Shown: piece after piece, positions 54,656-63,020 of the stretch
How the letters are laid out: each line of letters opens with the position of its first letter
Position numbering within the stretch: position 1 is the stretch's first letter
Source of the DNA: Oxalobacteraceae bacterium
Lineage (GTDB): Bacteria > Pseudomonadota > Gammaproteobacteria > Burkholderiales > Burkholderiaceae_D
NCBI GenBank assembly: GCA_013284265.1
Contig: JABTBR010000019.1
Coordinates: 1 to 64,000 of the forward strand
DNA length: 64,000 bases
Reading direction: 5' to 3'
The notes under the pieces: model-generated
Told to the model about the DNA's origin: nothing
The model's input: only the letters and a program-made list of their open reading frames with translations
The model's database searches: none
Translations under genes and position numbers: made by a program

Positions 54656-55309
54656 ATGATGCGCTGGCTTCGGATGCTGTTTCTTTTGCTGGCCATGCTG
54701 GGCGCTGCGGCGCACGCAGGCAATGCATGGACCGTCACCAATATTAGCAATCAGCAGTTGAATTTCGAAACCTTCGATCCGGCGCGCGGCAGCTGGAAGG
54801 CGCAGAGCATACGTCCGAATCAAAGAATGTCCTACACCGTCAGCCAGGGCGGTATGGTGGCCAAGTTTCATATCGAGACACCGAACCGTGGCTACGTCGA
54901 ATACAACGTCAACGTGGACGAGGAATACACCCTGGGCTGGAGCCAGAGCAAGGGCGTATGGGACCTGCTGCGCGTCGCGAACGCCGCGCCGAACCGGAAT
55001 ATGACTAATGCGCCGCCGCCGGACCGGTACGCGCAGCGTGGGCCGAGCGGGTCCTACGAAATCCATAACACCAGCAACCGCAAGATCAGCTTCGACACCT
55101 ATGTCGAGTCGCGCGGCACCTGGAAGACCCAGTCCCTGTATCCGAACGCGAGCGAGTCGCTCACTTTCAGCGACGGCGAGCAAAGCGGAAAAATCCGCAT
55201 CACCACCGAGCAGCGCGGCTATGTGGTCTACGATGTGCGCGCGGGTTGGAAATACAATATTGTGTGGGACGATAGCAAGGGCGTGTGGGATGTGCGTACC
55301 CGTAAATAA
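54656..55309 (+). CDS. Hypothetical exported protein with two tandem domains
   Basis: A 217-residue protein with a signal peptide (LFLLLAMLGAAAHAGN) and two copies of an unrecognised domain of about 80 residues. Copy 1 (residues 24-103) runs from WTVTNISNQQLNFETFDPA to YTLGWSQSKGVWDL. Copy 2 (residues 133-214) runs from YEIHNTSNRKISFDTYVES to YNIVWDDSKGVWDV. Shared anchor points are NxSN, a (F/D)T(F/Y) pair, RG(S/T)WK, RGYV.Y and W..SKGVWD. A proline/asparagine linker lies between. It lies 38 bases after the previous gene and may be co-transcribed. Confidence 0.7.
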   Translation: MMRWLRMLFLLLAMLGAAAHAGNAWTVTNISNQQLNFETFDPARGSWKAQSIRPNQRMSYTVSQGGMVAKFHIETPNRGYVEYNVNVDEEYTLGWSQSKGVWDLLRVANAAPNRNMTNAPPPDRYAQRGPSGSYEIHNTSNRKISFDTYVESRGTWKTQSLYPNASESLTFSDGEQSGKIRITTEQRGYVVYDVRAGWKYNIVWDDSKGVWDVRTRK

Positions 55310-55342
55310 GTGCTGCGGACTTAGCGTGCCGCAACGCTGTTA

Positions 55343-55443
55343 GAACCCACGGCAAAGAGCCGGGGGCCTGTCCCATAGGGACTGGCGGGGCGCAGTCCCT
55401 CCCCGGACCCTAGGTCTGACCCCAGGGGTGCGCCGTGGGTTTT
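55343..55443 (+). repeat. Long REP element (copy 7)
   Basis: A 101-bp element with GAACCCACGGC..GCCGTGGGTTTT ends, the AAGAGCCGGGGG head, and inner stems GGCCTGTCCC/GGGACTGG and GGGGCGCAGTCCC. Its 5' flank (CTTAGCGTGCCGCAACGCTGTTA) matches that of copy 4. It lies between the duplicated-domain gene and comEC; the rest of the 317-bp gap (55444-55626) holds no gene I can support. Confidence 0.8.
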
Positions 55444-55626
55444 AATATGCCGCCGTCGGCCCGCTAGCAAGAGCCTCTTCTGGCTAAGTGGAATCGCTTG
55501 CTTCGTAAACCAAAAAACACCTTCTGCGCCAGCGCAATAAAGCCGCTCTTCGAGGCCACGCCGCGTCGAAATCCTGCGTAGTATCGCCCTGTTGACCATT
55601 TCGTCTGGACAGCAGGAGCGAGCCGC

Positions 55627-58050
55627 ATGCGCATCGGACTACTTGGATTTGTCGCCGGCGCCGGCATGCTGCAAACGCGCGCCGCGCTGCCTGAATGGCC
55701 ATGGCTGTTTCTGCTCCTGGGCGCCGTTCTGATGCTCGTAACACTGCGCATTCCTTTTCTCTTTATGCGCTTTGGCGCTGGCCTGATGTCCGGAGCCTTG
55801 CTCGGCGTCGGCTGGGCCGCATTGATGGCGCAGGCCGCGCTGGCTCCCAGCCTGGCTGCGGGCGACGAGGGCCGCGACGTCACCGTGGTAGGCACCATCG
55901 ACAGCCTGCCTTACCGTTTTAGCCAGGGCGTGCGCTTCAACTTCGCGATCGAGCGCGTGGTGGACGCACCGGCAAAGCTGCCGCCGCGCGTGGCGCTGGG
56001 CTGGTATCTCGATGGCCGCGGCCAGCAGGTGGACGTTGGCGACGTGCAGCCGGGCGAGCGCTGGCAGTTGACGGTGCGGCTGCAACGGCCGCATGGCAAC
56101 GTCAATCCCTACGGTTTCGATTATGAGGTGTGGCTGCTGGAGCAGGGTGTGCGTGCGACCGGCTATGTGCGTCAAGCGTCGGATAACAGGCGTCTCGACC
56201 ACTTCGTCTTCAGCTTTGGCAATGTAGTCGAGCGCGCCCGCGCCTTGCTGCGCGAGCGCATTTTGACGGCCTTGCCGGAGCACGAGTATGCCGGTGTGAT
56301 CGTGGCGCTGGTGGTGGGCGACCAGCGCGGCATCGATCCGGCGGACTGGCAGGTGTTCAGCCGCACCGGAATCAGTCACTTGATTTCCATCTCCGGTCTG
56401 CATATCACCATGGTGGCGGGGCTGTTCGCGCTGGCCGCGTCGGCACTGTGGCGACGATCCTGCTTTACGGGCGGCCAGTGGCCGCTGCTGCTGCCGGCGC
56501 AGAAGGTGGCGGCGCTGACCGGTGCGACAGTGGCGCTGCTGTACGTGCTGCTGGCGGGATTCGGCATTCCCGCCCAGCGCACCTTGTACATGTTGATCGT
56601 CGTGGCGCTTGCCCTGTGGACGGGGCGTATTACCAGCGTCTCATATGTGCTGTGCGCGGCGCTGGGCTTGGTGACGCTGCTCGACCCCTGGGCCGTCCTA
56701 TGGCCGGGGTTCTGGCTGTCGTTTGGCGCGGTGGCGATGATTTTATACGCCACTACCGGCCGCACCGTCGAGCGTTCAGCGGAAGTGACAACGACGGGCG
56801 GCGCGCCACCGACCCAGCAACGGCGCACACGTCTCTGGTTCGCGCTCGTGCTGGCCGCCCACACGCAATACGTGGTCACGCTCGGTCTGGTGCCGTTGAC
56901 GATGCTGTTGTTTGCCCAGGTGTCGGTGGTCAGTCCATTGGCCAACGCGGTCGCCATTCCTCTCATCAGCCTGCTGGTGACGCCCTTGGCCTTGATCGGC
57001 AGCCTGCTGCCGCTGCCGTTGGCTGCATTGCTACTGGGTCTGGCCCACTGGCTGGTGGCGCAACTGGCGGCGCTGCTGGCCTGGTGCAGCGCCGCGCCGT
57101 TTGCGGTGTGGAGCGCGCCGGCGCCGTCATGGCCGGTGTTCTGTTGGGCGTTGTTCGGTACCATCTGGATGCTGGCGCCGCGCGGCTGGCCGGTGCGCTG
57201 GCTAGGCCTGGTCACCTGGATTCCGTTGCTGAGCGCAGTGCCCGATGCACCGGCCTTCGGTGCCTTGCGCGTGACCGCCTTCGACGTAGGGCAGGGCACC
57301 TCGCTGCTGATTGAAACCAGCGGCCATCGCCTGCTCTACGACAGTGGCCCGCGCTATTCCGAGGAATCGAACGCGGGCAACCGGGTACTGGTGCCGTATC
57401 TGCGCGCGCGGGGAATCGATAAACTCGATGCGATGCTGATCAGTCATAGCGATGCCGACCACGCTGGTGGTGCATTGGCGGTGCTCGATGCGGCCGATGT
57501 AGGCTGGGTCATCTCCTCGCTGTGGCAGGATCATCCGATTGTACGGGCTGCAGCCCGTCACACCCGCTGCATGGCAGGGCAAAGCTGGAACTGGGATGGC
57601 GTGCGCTTCGAGATGCTGCATCCGGAACCGGCCAGCTACGGCGACGCCGCGCTCAAACCGAATGCACGCGGCTGCACGCTCAGAATCTCCACCGCCCACC
57701 GGTCGATCCTGCTGGCGGCCGACATCGAAGCGCCGCAGGAGGCACAACTGCTGCAGCGCGCACGCGCCAGCCTGCATGCCGATGTCTTGCTGGCTCCGCA
57801 CCATGGCAGCGGCACCTCGTCAACACCGGCTTTCCTGATGGCGGTGCAGCCGAGTATCGGAATTTTTCAGGTCGGACACCGCAACCGCTATCACCATCCC
57901 AAACAGGAGGTTTACGAGCGCTACGGACAGATGGCGGTGCGGCGCCTGCGCACCGATGTATCCGGCGCGCTGACGCTGACGTTCGGACGCGAAATTGAAG
58001 TGAGGGAGCAGCGCCAGGTTCAGCCGCGCTACTGGTATCTGAGGCCGTGA
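55627..58050 (+). CDS. comEC: ComEC/Rec2 DNA internalisation protein
   Basis: An 807-residue inner-membrane protein forming the channel for single-stranded DNA uptake in natural transformation. It has an N-terminal DUF4131/OB-like domain (about residues 30-170), then the Competence core (GLLRERILTALPEHEYAGVIVALVVGDQRGI; FSRTGISHLISISGLHITMVAGL, about residue 250). The C-terminal metallo-beta-lactamase domain has VTAFDVGQGTSLLIET, DSGP, and LISHSDADHAGGALAVLD, with LLAPHHGSGTSSTPAF later. Start ATG with GGAG nine bases upstream. Transformation ability of the host also needs other com/pil genes. Confidence 0.94.
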   Translation: MRIGLLGFVAGAGMLQTRAALPEWPWLFLLLGAVLMLVTLRIPFLFMRFGAGLMSGALLGVGWAALMAQAALAPSLAAGDEGRDVTVVGTIDSLPYRFSQGVRFNFAIERVVDAPAKLPPRVALGWYLDGRGQQVDVGDVQPGERWQLTVRLQRPHGNVNPYGFDYEVWLLEQGVRATGYVRQASDNRRLDHFVFSFGNVVERARALLRERILTALPEHEYAGVIVALVVGDQRGIDPADWQVFSRTGISHLISISGLHITMVAGLFALAASALWRRSCFTGGQWPLLLPAQKVAALTGATVALLYVLLAGFGIPAQRTLYMLIVVALALWTGRITSVSYVLCAALGLVTLLDPWAVLWPGFWLSFGAVAMILYATTGRTVERSAEVTTTGGAPPTQQRRTRLWFALVLAAHTQYVVTLGLVPLTMLLFAQVSVVSPLANAVAIPLISLLVTPLALIGSLLPLPLAALLLGLAHWLVAQLAALLAWCSAAPFAVWSAPAPSWPVFCWALFGTIWMLAPRGWPVRWLGLVTWIPLLSAVPDAPAFGALRVTAFDVGQGTSLLIETSGHRLLYDSGPRYSEESNAGNRVLVPYLRARGIDKLDAMLISHSDADHAGGALAVLDAADVGWVISSLWQDHPIVRAAARHTRCMAGQSWNWDGVRFEMLHPEPASYGDAALKPNARGCTLRISTAHRSILLAADIEAPQEAQLLQRARASLHADVLLAPHHGSGTSSTPAFLMAVQPSIGIFQVGHRNRYHHPKQEVYERYGQMAVRRLRTDVSGALTLTFGREIEVREQRQVQPRYWYLRP

Positions 58051-58053
58051 GGT

Positions 58054-58689
58054 TCAGATTTTGCGGTGCCGTGCCATGAAGCCGATCAGGCCCAGGCCAA
58101 GGGCCAACATGCCGTAGCTGGCCGGCTCGGGTACCGGGGTGACCTCGCCACCGTAACGCATATCGTTGATGGCGAAGAAGGCGTTGCCGCCGCGCTGGTT
58201 AAAGACGATGGCATTGAAACCACCAAGCACTTCGAAGCCCTTGAATTGGCTGCCCAGATTGGAATCGAAGCCTATGCCGCCCAGATGCACGCCATCGCGG
58301 TAGAAGTCGAGCGTCGATACTTCGCCTGGGTAGCTCAGCAGGTCAAAGCCAATACGGGTATGCAGGGTGGTGAATTCGGCGGTCCAGCTGCGGCCGGTGA
58401 TGCAGCCCCAGTATTGCGAGTATTTGCAGTTGCTGGCGACCGTCCAGTTGTTTTCGTCATAGGGGAAAGAGGTGTTATCGTTGGAGTCGCTATACAGCGA
58501 TCCCGAAAACAGCACGCCGTTGGCGCTGTACTGGTCGGTGAAGGCGACTTCGTAGTCGTAAGTGTTGAAATCGATGACGGTATCGCCGGCACCGAAGCTA
58601 GCCAGGCCCAGCGTGGTCGGTGCTGCGGAAGCGAAAGAACTTGCGCATAGGCCCAGTGCCAGCGCGGCAATCCATTGTTTGCCCATCAT
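58054..58689 (-). CDS. PEP-CTERM sorting domain protein
   Basis: A 211-residue exported protein. The signal peptide is QWIAALALGLCASSFASAA, and the C-terminus TPVPEPASYGMLALGLGLIGFMARHRK is a canonical PEP-CTERM signal for exosortase processing. The body is beta-rich, with TVIDFNTYDYEVAFTDQYSANGVLF near the start and FKGFEVLGGFNAIVFNQRGGNAFFAINDMRYGG near the end, and two cysteines in between. The start has AGGGG seven bases upstream of the ATG at 58689. Convergent with comEC, three bases from its stop. Specific function unknown. Confidence 0.9.
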   Translation of the reverse strand: MMGKQWIAALALGLCASSFASAAPTTLGLASFGAGDTVIDFNTYDYEVAFTDQYSANGVLFSGSLYSDSNDNTSFPYDENNWTVASNCKYSQYWGCITGRSWTAEFTTLHTRIGFDLLSYPGEVSTLDFYRDGVHLGGIGFDSNLGSQFKGFEVLGGFNAIVFNQRGGNAFFAINDMRYGGEVTPVPEPASYGMLALGLGLIGFMARHRKI

Positions 58690-58810
58690 GTCATACCCCT
58701 GTGTGTTAGAGAATGGAAAATGTCGAATTTGCATCTTCGTGCAATAAAGGCATTTAGTATGGCATTGTTCTTTCGATATCAATAATTATATTTTTGATAT
58801 TAATTATTCA

Positions 58811-59374
58811 TTATTGTGGATTCGTTAATTTGGTGCGACGGCGGCGCAGGCCAGCCAGCATGCCAAGGCCGGCCAGCAGCATCGCATAGGTCTGCGCTTC
58901 CGGCACCGCCGTGGAAAAGCGCACATAGATGGTTTCAGGCACGATCTGGCCCGCGCCGTTGACGCCGTCGGTCACGTAACCGGACGCATAGTCGCCCAGG
59001 TCGACGTGGGTGTAAATGCTCCAGTATTCCGAGGCGAACAGATAGCCCCGGTGATCGTCGTAACCATCTTGCGGGACGCTGATGGCGGCCGGGTTGCCGG
59101 GTTTGATAAAATCGGTCCACAGGGGACGGTGCGCCCATTCCGCCGCAGTGGCCACGCGCCAGCCTTCGGCGGCACGGTAGGTGGGGCCATGCAACTGGCC
59201 GGGGCCGCGTTCATCCGGGCCGATGGGGCCGGCGTAGACCCAGTCCAGGCCGGCGCCATGCAGGTTCAGCAAGACGTAGTCGTCCGGAATCGGGGTGCTG
59301 GCGTCGATCAGCGATGCGTGCGCGCTCGTGGCGATGCTCAGGGCGGCCAGTCCGGTCAGCAGTATTTTCTTCAT
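58811..59374 (-). CDS. PEP-CTERM sorting domain protein
   Basis: A 187-residue exported protein with signal peptide MKKILLTGLAALSIATSAHAS and C-terminal VPEAQTYAMLLAGLGMLAGLRRRR, a PEP-CTERM signal. The middle has TYRAAEGWRVATAAEWAHRPLWTDFIKPG and YDDHRGYLFASEYWSIYTHVDLGDYASGY, which suggest a compact beta domain; the family is not recognised. It is followed by a second PEP-CTERM gene 121 bp downstream on the same strand. Both rely on an exosortase encoded elsewhere. Confidence 0.88.
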   Translation of the reverse strand: MKKILLTGLAALSIATSAHASLIDASTPIPDDYVLLNLHGAGLDWVYAGPIGPDERGPGQLHGPTYRAAEGWRVATAAEWAHRPLWTDFIKPGNPAAISVPQDGYDDHRGYLFASEYWSIYTHVDLGDYASGYVTDGVNGAGQIVPETIYVRFSTAVPEAQTYAMLLAGLGMLAGLRRRRTKLTNPQ

Positions 59375-59602
59375 GTCAGTGTCGTCTTATATCGAGTAAT
59401 TGCGAGTAATTGTGCGAAGTCAAAATGACAACATGAAATGTTACATCTTAAAAATACCGAAGACAAGAATTTTATTGTCATGCAAGCATGTTTCCCGATT
59501 AGAGCCTTCCCACCAGCGCCAGCCGGGTCGCGCCCCTTACAATCGCCTGTATAAGCCCACCCACGGAGACCGCCTCGTACCACGGGGCGCAAACAAGAAC
59601 AT

Positions 59603-60442
59603 ATGACCAGACCCCAGATTCATTTTGCCCACGCCAACAGCTATCCGGCCGGCACCTACCGCCAGTTCTTCGAACTGCTGAGCAAAGACTTCGAGATACA
59701 GGCGCTCGATATGCACGGCCATAGCGTGCGCTACCCGGTGCGCGATGGCTGGCCCGAGCTGGTGGCCGAGTATATCGCCGAGTTGGAAACGCGCTACACC
59801 GAGCCGGTGATCCTGATGGGCCATTCGCTGGGCGGCATGCTCAGTCTGATGGTGGCGAGGCAGCGGCCCGATCTGGTGCGCTGCGTGCTGATGCTCGACG
59901 CGCCCGTGGTGGCTGGCTGGCGCGCCGTGTTCTGGCGCCTGCTCAAGCTGTCCGGCACGGCGCCGCGCTTTTCGCCGGCCCAGTTCTCGGCCAGGCGGCG
60001 CAATGTGTGGCCTGACGAGGAGGCCGCGTTCCAGCATTTCATCAGCAAGGATATTTTTGCCGCCTGGGCGCCGGGCGTGCTGCGCGACTATCTGGCCGCT
60101 GGGCTCAAGCCGCATCCCGACGGGGTGCAACTGCGTTTTACCCGCGAGGTCGAGACGGCGGTCTACATGAGTTTGCCGCACCATGTGGGCAAGCTGGTAC
60201 GCGGCAAGTTCCCTGTGCCGATCGGTTTCGTCGGGGGAACAGAGTCGGTGGAGACTAGCCAATCGGGCCTGGGAAACACCCGCAAGCTGGTCGGACGACA
60301 CTTCAAGCTGTTGCCAGGCGGCCATTTGTTCCCGATGGAGTCGCCCGAACGGGCGGCCCAGGCGGCGCGCGAGATGATCGCTGCGCTGCTGGCTGGCGAA
60401 ACGGCGCGGCCCCAGGCCGCCCGCGACCGCAAAAGCGCCTGA
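59603..60442 (+). CDS. Alpha/beta hydrolase
   Basis: A 279-residue serine hydrolase. It opens with IHFAHANSYPAGTYRQFFELL, has the nucleophile elbow VILMGHSLGGMLSLM (Ser near residue 75), and ends the triad with His in LLPGGHLFPMESPERAA. The cap region (residues 110-190) is typical of small esterases or lipase-like proteins. No signal peptide is visible, so it is cytoplasmic. It lies 122 bp before dcd. The substrate cannot be named. Confidence 0.88.
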   Translation: MTRPQIHFAHANSYPAGTYRQFFELLSKDFEIQALDMHGHSVRYPVRDGWPELVAEYIAELETRYTEPVILMGHSLGGMLSLMVARQRPDLVRCVLMLDAPVVAGWRAVFWRLLKLSGTAPRFSPAQFSARRRNVWPDEEAAFQHFISKDIFAAWAPGVLRDYLAAGLKPHPDGVQLRFTREVETAVYMSLPHHVGKLVRGKFPVPIGFVGGTESVETSQSGLGNTRKLVGRHFKLLPGGHLFPMESPERAAQAAREMIAALLAGETARPQAARDRKSA

Positions 60443-60563
60443 GCGGGCTTGTAGGCGCGCAAAAAGCCGCCAGAAACAGGGCCGTTTCGCGTAAAATCCC
60501 GTCCCAAGGGCCGCTGCTACAGTGGCCATGCCTTTCCAGACTTCTATAGAAAAAGCCTTTGCG

Positions 60564-61130
60564 ATGACGATTAAAAGCGATAAGTGGATCCGCCGGATGG
60601 CGGAAAGTACCGGCATGATTGAGCCGTTCGAACCGGGCCAGGTGCGGATGAACGATGGCCGCAAAGTGATCTCCTACGGTACCTCCTCGTATGGCTACGA
60701 TATCCGCTGTGCCGACGAGTTCAAGATTTTCACCAATATCAACAGCACCATCGTCGATCCGAAGAACTTCGATTCGAATTCATTCGTCGATGTGAAGAGC
60801 GATGTCTGCATCATTCCTCCAAATTCCTTCGCGCTGGCGCGCACCATCGAGTACTTCCGCATTCCGCGCAATGTGCTCACCGTCTGCCTGGGCAAATCGA
60901 CCTATGCGCGTTGCGGCATCATCGTCAACGTGACCCCGTTCGAACCGGAGTGGGAAGGCTACGTCACGCTGGAGTTCTCCAACACCACGCCGCTGCCGGC
61001 CAAGATCTACGCCGGCGAAGGCTGCGCCCAGGTGCTGTTCTTCGAGAGCGATGAAGTCTGCGAGACTTCCTACAAGGACCGCAACGGCAAATACCAGGGC
61101 CAGCATGGCGTGACCTTGCCGAAGGCCTGA
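60564..61130 (+). CDS. dcd: dCTP deaminase
   Basis: A 188-residue enzyme converting dCTP to dUTP in pyrimidine deoxynucleotide synthesis; a homotrimer. The family motifs are [16 protein letters not shown], then [31 protein letters not shown] carrying the catalytic Glu, and the C-terminal [17 protein letters not shown] that closes over the active site. The ATG at 60564 ([13 protein letters not shown]) gives the standard length; an ATG 42 bases upstream is less likely. Confidence 0.96.
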   Translation: MTIKSDKWIRRMAESTGMIEPFEPGQVRMNDGRKVISYGTSSYGYDIRCADEFKIFTNINSTIVDPKNFDSNSFVDVKSDVCIIPPNSFALARTIEYFRIPRNVLTVCLGKSTYARCGIIVNVTPFEPEWEGYVTLEFSNTTPLPAKIYAGEGCAQVLFFESDEVCETSYKDRNGKYQGQHGVTLPKA

Positions 61131-61220
61131 TCTTTACCTGGCTTTACACTTGCGGGCCTTCAGTGGCCCGCTTTGCCGTCGATACCAAGTCAACAAGGTT
61201 GATATCGACGGGAGAACAGC

Positions 61221-61565
61221 ATGGTACAGGCAATCGGATCATCTGCCAGCGCAAGCGGCGCCGCCAGCGGCGGTGACAGCGCAAGCAGCATCGCGGCTTT
61301 GCAAAAGCAACTGGCCGCGGTCCAGAAGCAGTTGACGGAAGCGCAGAAGGACAGCAGTGAGGCGGGTCAGCAGAAGGCTGAATTGCTGGCGCAGCAGCTT
61401 GAGGCGATCCAGGCGCAGATCGCGCAGCTGCAGGCCGCCGCCGCGCAGAAGGCCGCCCTGCAGGCCAGCCAGGCCGCCCAGGCGGCCAGCCAGGAGCCGG
61501 ATCGCGGCCAGGGCGATGAGCGCCGCTATGCCACGGTCGGCAGCGTGATCGACACGCAGGCCTGA
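61221..61565 (+). CDS. FlxA-like coiled-coil protein
   Basis: A 114-residue low-complexity protein. The central region from IAALQKQLAAVQKQLTEAQKD to LEAIQAQIAQLQAAAAQ has heptad repeats and should form a coiled coil, as in FlxA-like proteins. The start is serine/alanine/glycine-rich and the C-terminus (ERRYATVGSVIDTQA) is more ordered. GGGAG lies about 10 bases upstream of the ATG. The function is unknown; FlxA in E. coli is sigma-28 dependent, but no flagellar gene is nearby. Confidence 0.78.
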   Translation: MVQAIGSSASASGAASGGDSASSIAALQKQLAAVQKQLTEAQKDSSEAGQQKAELLAQQLEAIQAQIAQLQAAAAQKAALQASQAAQAASQEPDRGQGDERRYATVGSVIDTQA

Positions 61566-61680
61566 GCGGCCGCCATGGGTGACATTCCGTGCGGACGGGG
61601 AGGGCGGACCTGACCAGAATAACGACAAAGCGAGCTGCCCGGCCAACGGCGGGCAGCTCCATAAAGCGAACAATAAGAAC

Positions 61681-62631
61681 ATGAATAAACTTAGCGAGCC
61701 GACCATCGCGATATTGGTGCCTTGCTATAACGAGGCCCAGACCATCGCCACCATCGTGCGCGATTTCCGCCTTTGTCTGCCGCAGGCTCACATCTACGTA
61801 TTCGATAACAACTCCAGCGACGACACCGCGCGGATCGCCCGTGAAGCCGGCGCCATCGTGCGCTCGGTGCCGCTGCGCGGCAAAGGCAGCGTGGTGCGGC
61901 GCATGTTCGCCGACATCGAGGCCGACGCCTATGTGATGGTCGACGGCGACGACACCTACGACGCCAGCGTGGCGCCGCAACTGGTCGCGCGCCTGCTGAA
62001 CGAGGGACTGGATATGCTGGTGGGGAACCGCGTCAGCGCGGAGCAGGCCGCCTACCGTCCCGGCCACCGCTTTGGCAACGCCTTGCTGACGGGCTGTGTG
62101 TCCTTCCTGTTCGGCCGTACCTTCACCGATATCCTGTCGGGCTACCGGGTGTTCTCGCGGCGCTACGTCAAATCCTTCGCCGCCCATTCGGCCGGCTTCG
62201 AGATCGAAACCGAGCTGACCGTGCACGCGCTGGAGCTGCGCCTGCCGGTGGGCGAGGTGGAGACCATCTACAAGGCGCGGCCCGAAGGCTCGGAGAGCAA
62301 GCTCAGTACTTATCGCGACGGGCTGCGCATCCTGTTGACCATCCTGCGCCTGTTCAAATCGGAGCGGCCGCTGGCCTTCTTCTCGCTCGGCTCCGCGGCC
62401 TGCGCGCTGGTCTCGCTCGGACTGGCGCTGCCGCTGGTGGCCACCTATCTGGAAACCGGCCTGGTGCCGCGCCTGCCGACGGCGACGCTGTGCGCGGCGA
62501 TGATGCTGTTCGGCGTGATCCTGTTGGTGTGCGGCATCATCCTCGACGCGGTCACCAAGGGCCGCATCGAACAGAAACGTTTCGCCTACCTGGCCCAGCC
62601 CGCGCCGCCGCTGTTTCCCGCCCATGGCTAG
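61681..62631 (+). CDS. Family 2 glycosyltransferase, membrane-anchored
   Basis: A 316-residue GT2 enzyme. The nucleotide-sugar domain spans residues 8-230, with IAILVPCYNEAQTI, DNNSSDDTA and YVMVDGDDTYDA (the DxD-type motif), followed by SGYRVFSRRYVKSF and FEIETELTVHALEL. Two C-terminal membrane helices (FFSLGSAACALVSLGLALPLV, LCAAMMLFGVILLVCGIIL) match polyprenyl-phosphate sugar transferases. It overlaps the GtrA gene by eight bases, so a lipid-linked sugar supply system is likely. The ribosome site is weak at ATG 61681. Confidence 0.9.
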   Translation: MNKLSEPTIAILVPCYNEAQTIATIVRDFRLCLPQAHIYVFDNNSSDDTARIAREAGAIVRSVPLRGKGSVVRRMFADIEADAYVMVDGDDTYDASVAPQLVARLLNEGLDMLVGNRVSAEQAAYRPGHRFGNALLTGCVSFLFGRTFTDILSGYRVFSRRYVKSFAAHSAGFEIETELTVHALELRLPVGEVETIYKARPEGSESKLSTYRDGLRILLTILRLFKSERPLAFFSLGSAACALVSLGLALPLVATYLETGLVPRLPTATLCAAMMLFGVILLVCGIILDAVTKGRIEQKRFAYLAQPAPPLFPAHG

Positions 62632-63010
62632 GACGGCGACCCAGTTCCTGCGCTTCGCGGTCGCCGGGATAGTTGGCCTGCTGGCCGACATCACGGTGCT
62701 GTATGGCGCGCTGTTCCTGCACAGCGGCCCCTATCTTGGGCGCCTGCTGTCCTTCCTGGCGGCGGTGTGGTGCACCTGGCGTCTGAACCGCCGCTATGCC
62801 TTCGTCGCGACGGCCTCGCCGTGGTCCGAGTGGTGGCGCTATCTGATGGCCATGAGCGTCGGTGCGCTGCTCAACCTGGGCGTGTACACCGTGACGCTGC
62901 GGCTGTTGCCGGAGGCGCTGTGGCTGCCGGCGCTGGCAGTGGCGCTGGGCTCGCTGGCGGGCATGCTGCTCAACTTCCTGAGTGCCAAGCGCTTCGTCTT
63001 TTCTTCCTGA
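62624..63010 (+). CDS. GtrA family membrane protein
   Basis: A 128-residue protein with four membrane helices, starting FLRFAVAGIVGLLADITVLYGAL and ending LGSLAGMLLNFLSAKRFVF, the GtrA pattern. GtrA-like proteins are thought to flip undecaprenyl-phosphate-linked sugars across the inner membrane for glycan decoration. It overlaps the GT2 gene at its start and lies 10 bases before the next membrane gene. Confidence 0.9.
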   Translation: MARTATQFLRFAVAGIVGLLADITVLYGALFLHSGPYLGRLLSFLAAVWCTWRLNRRYAFVATASPWSEWWRYLMAMSVGALLNLGVYTVTLRLLPEALWLPALAVALGSLAGMLLNFLSAKRFVFSS

Positions 63011-63020
63011 TCGGCTTCCC

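Noticed and set aside
55321..55599. Minus-strand open frames overlapping REP copy 7 (and similar ones at other REPs)
   Set aside because: REP palindromes create short open frames on both strands. The composition is not protein-like and no start signal is present.
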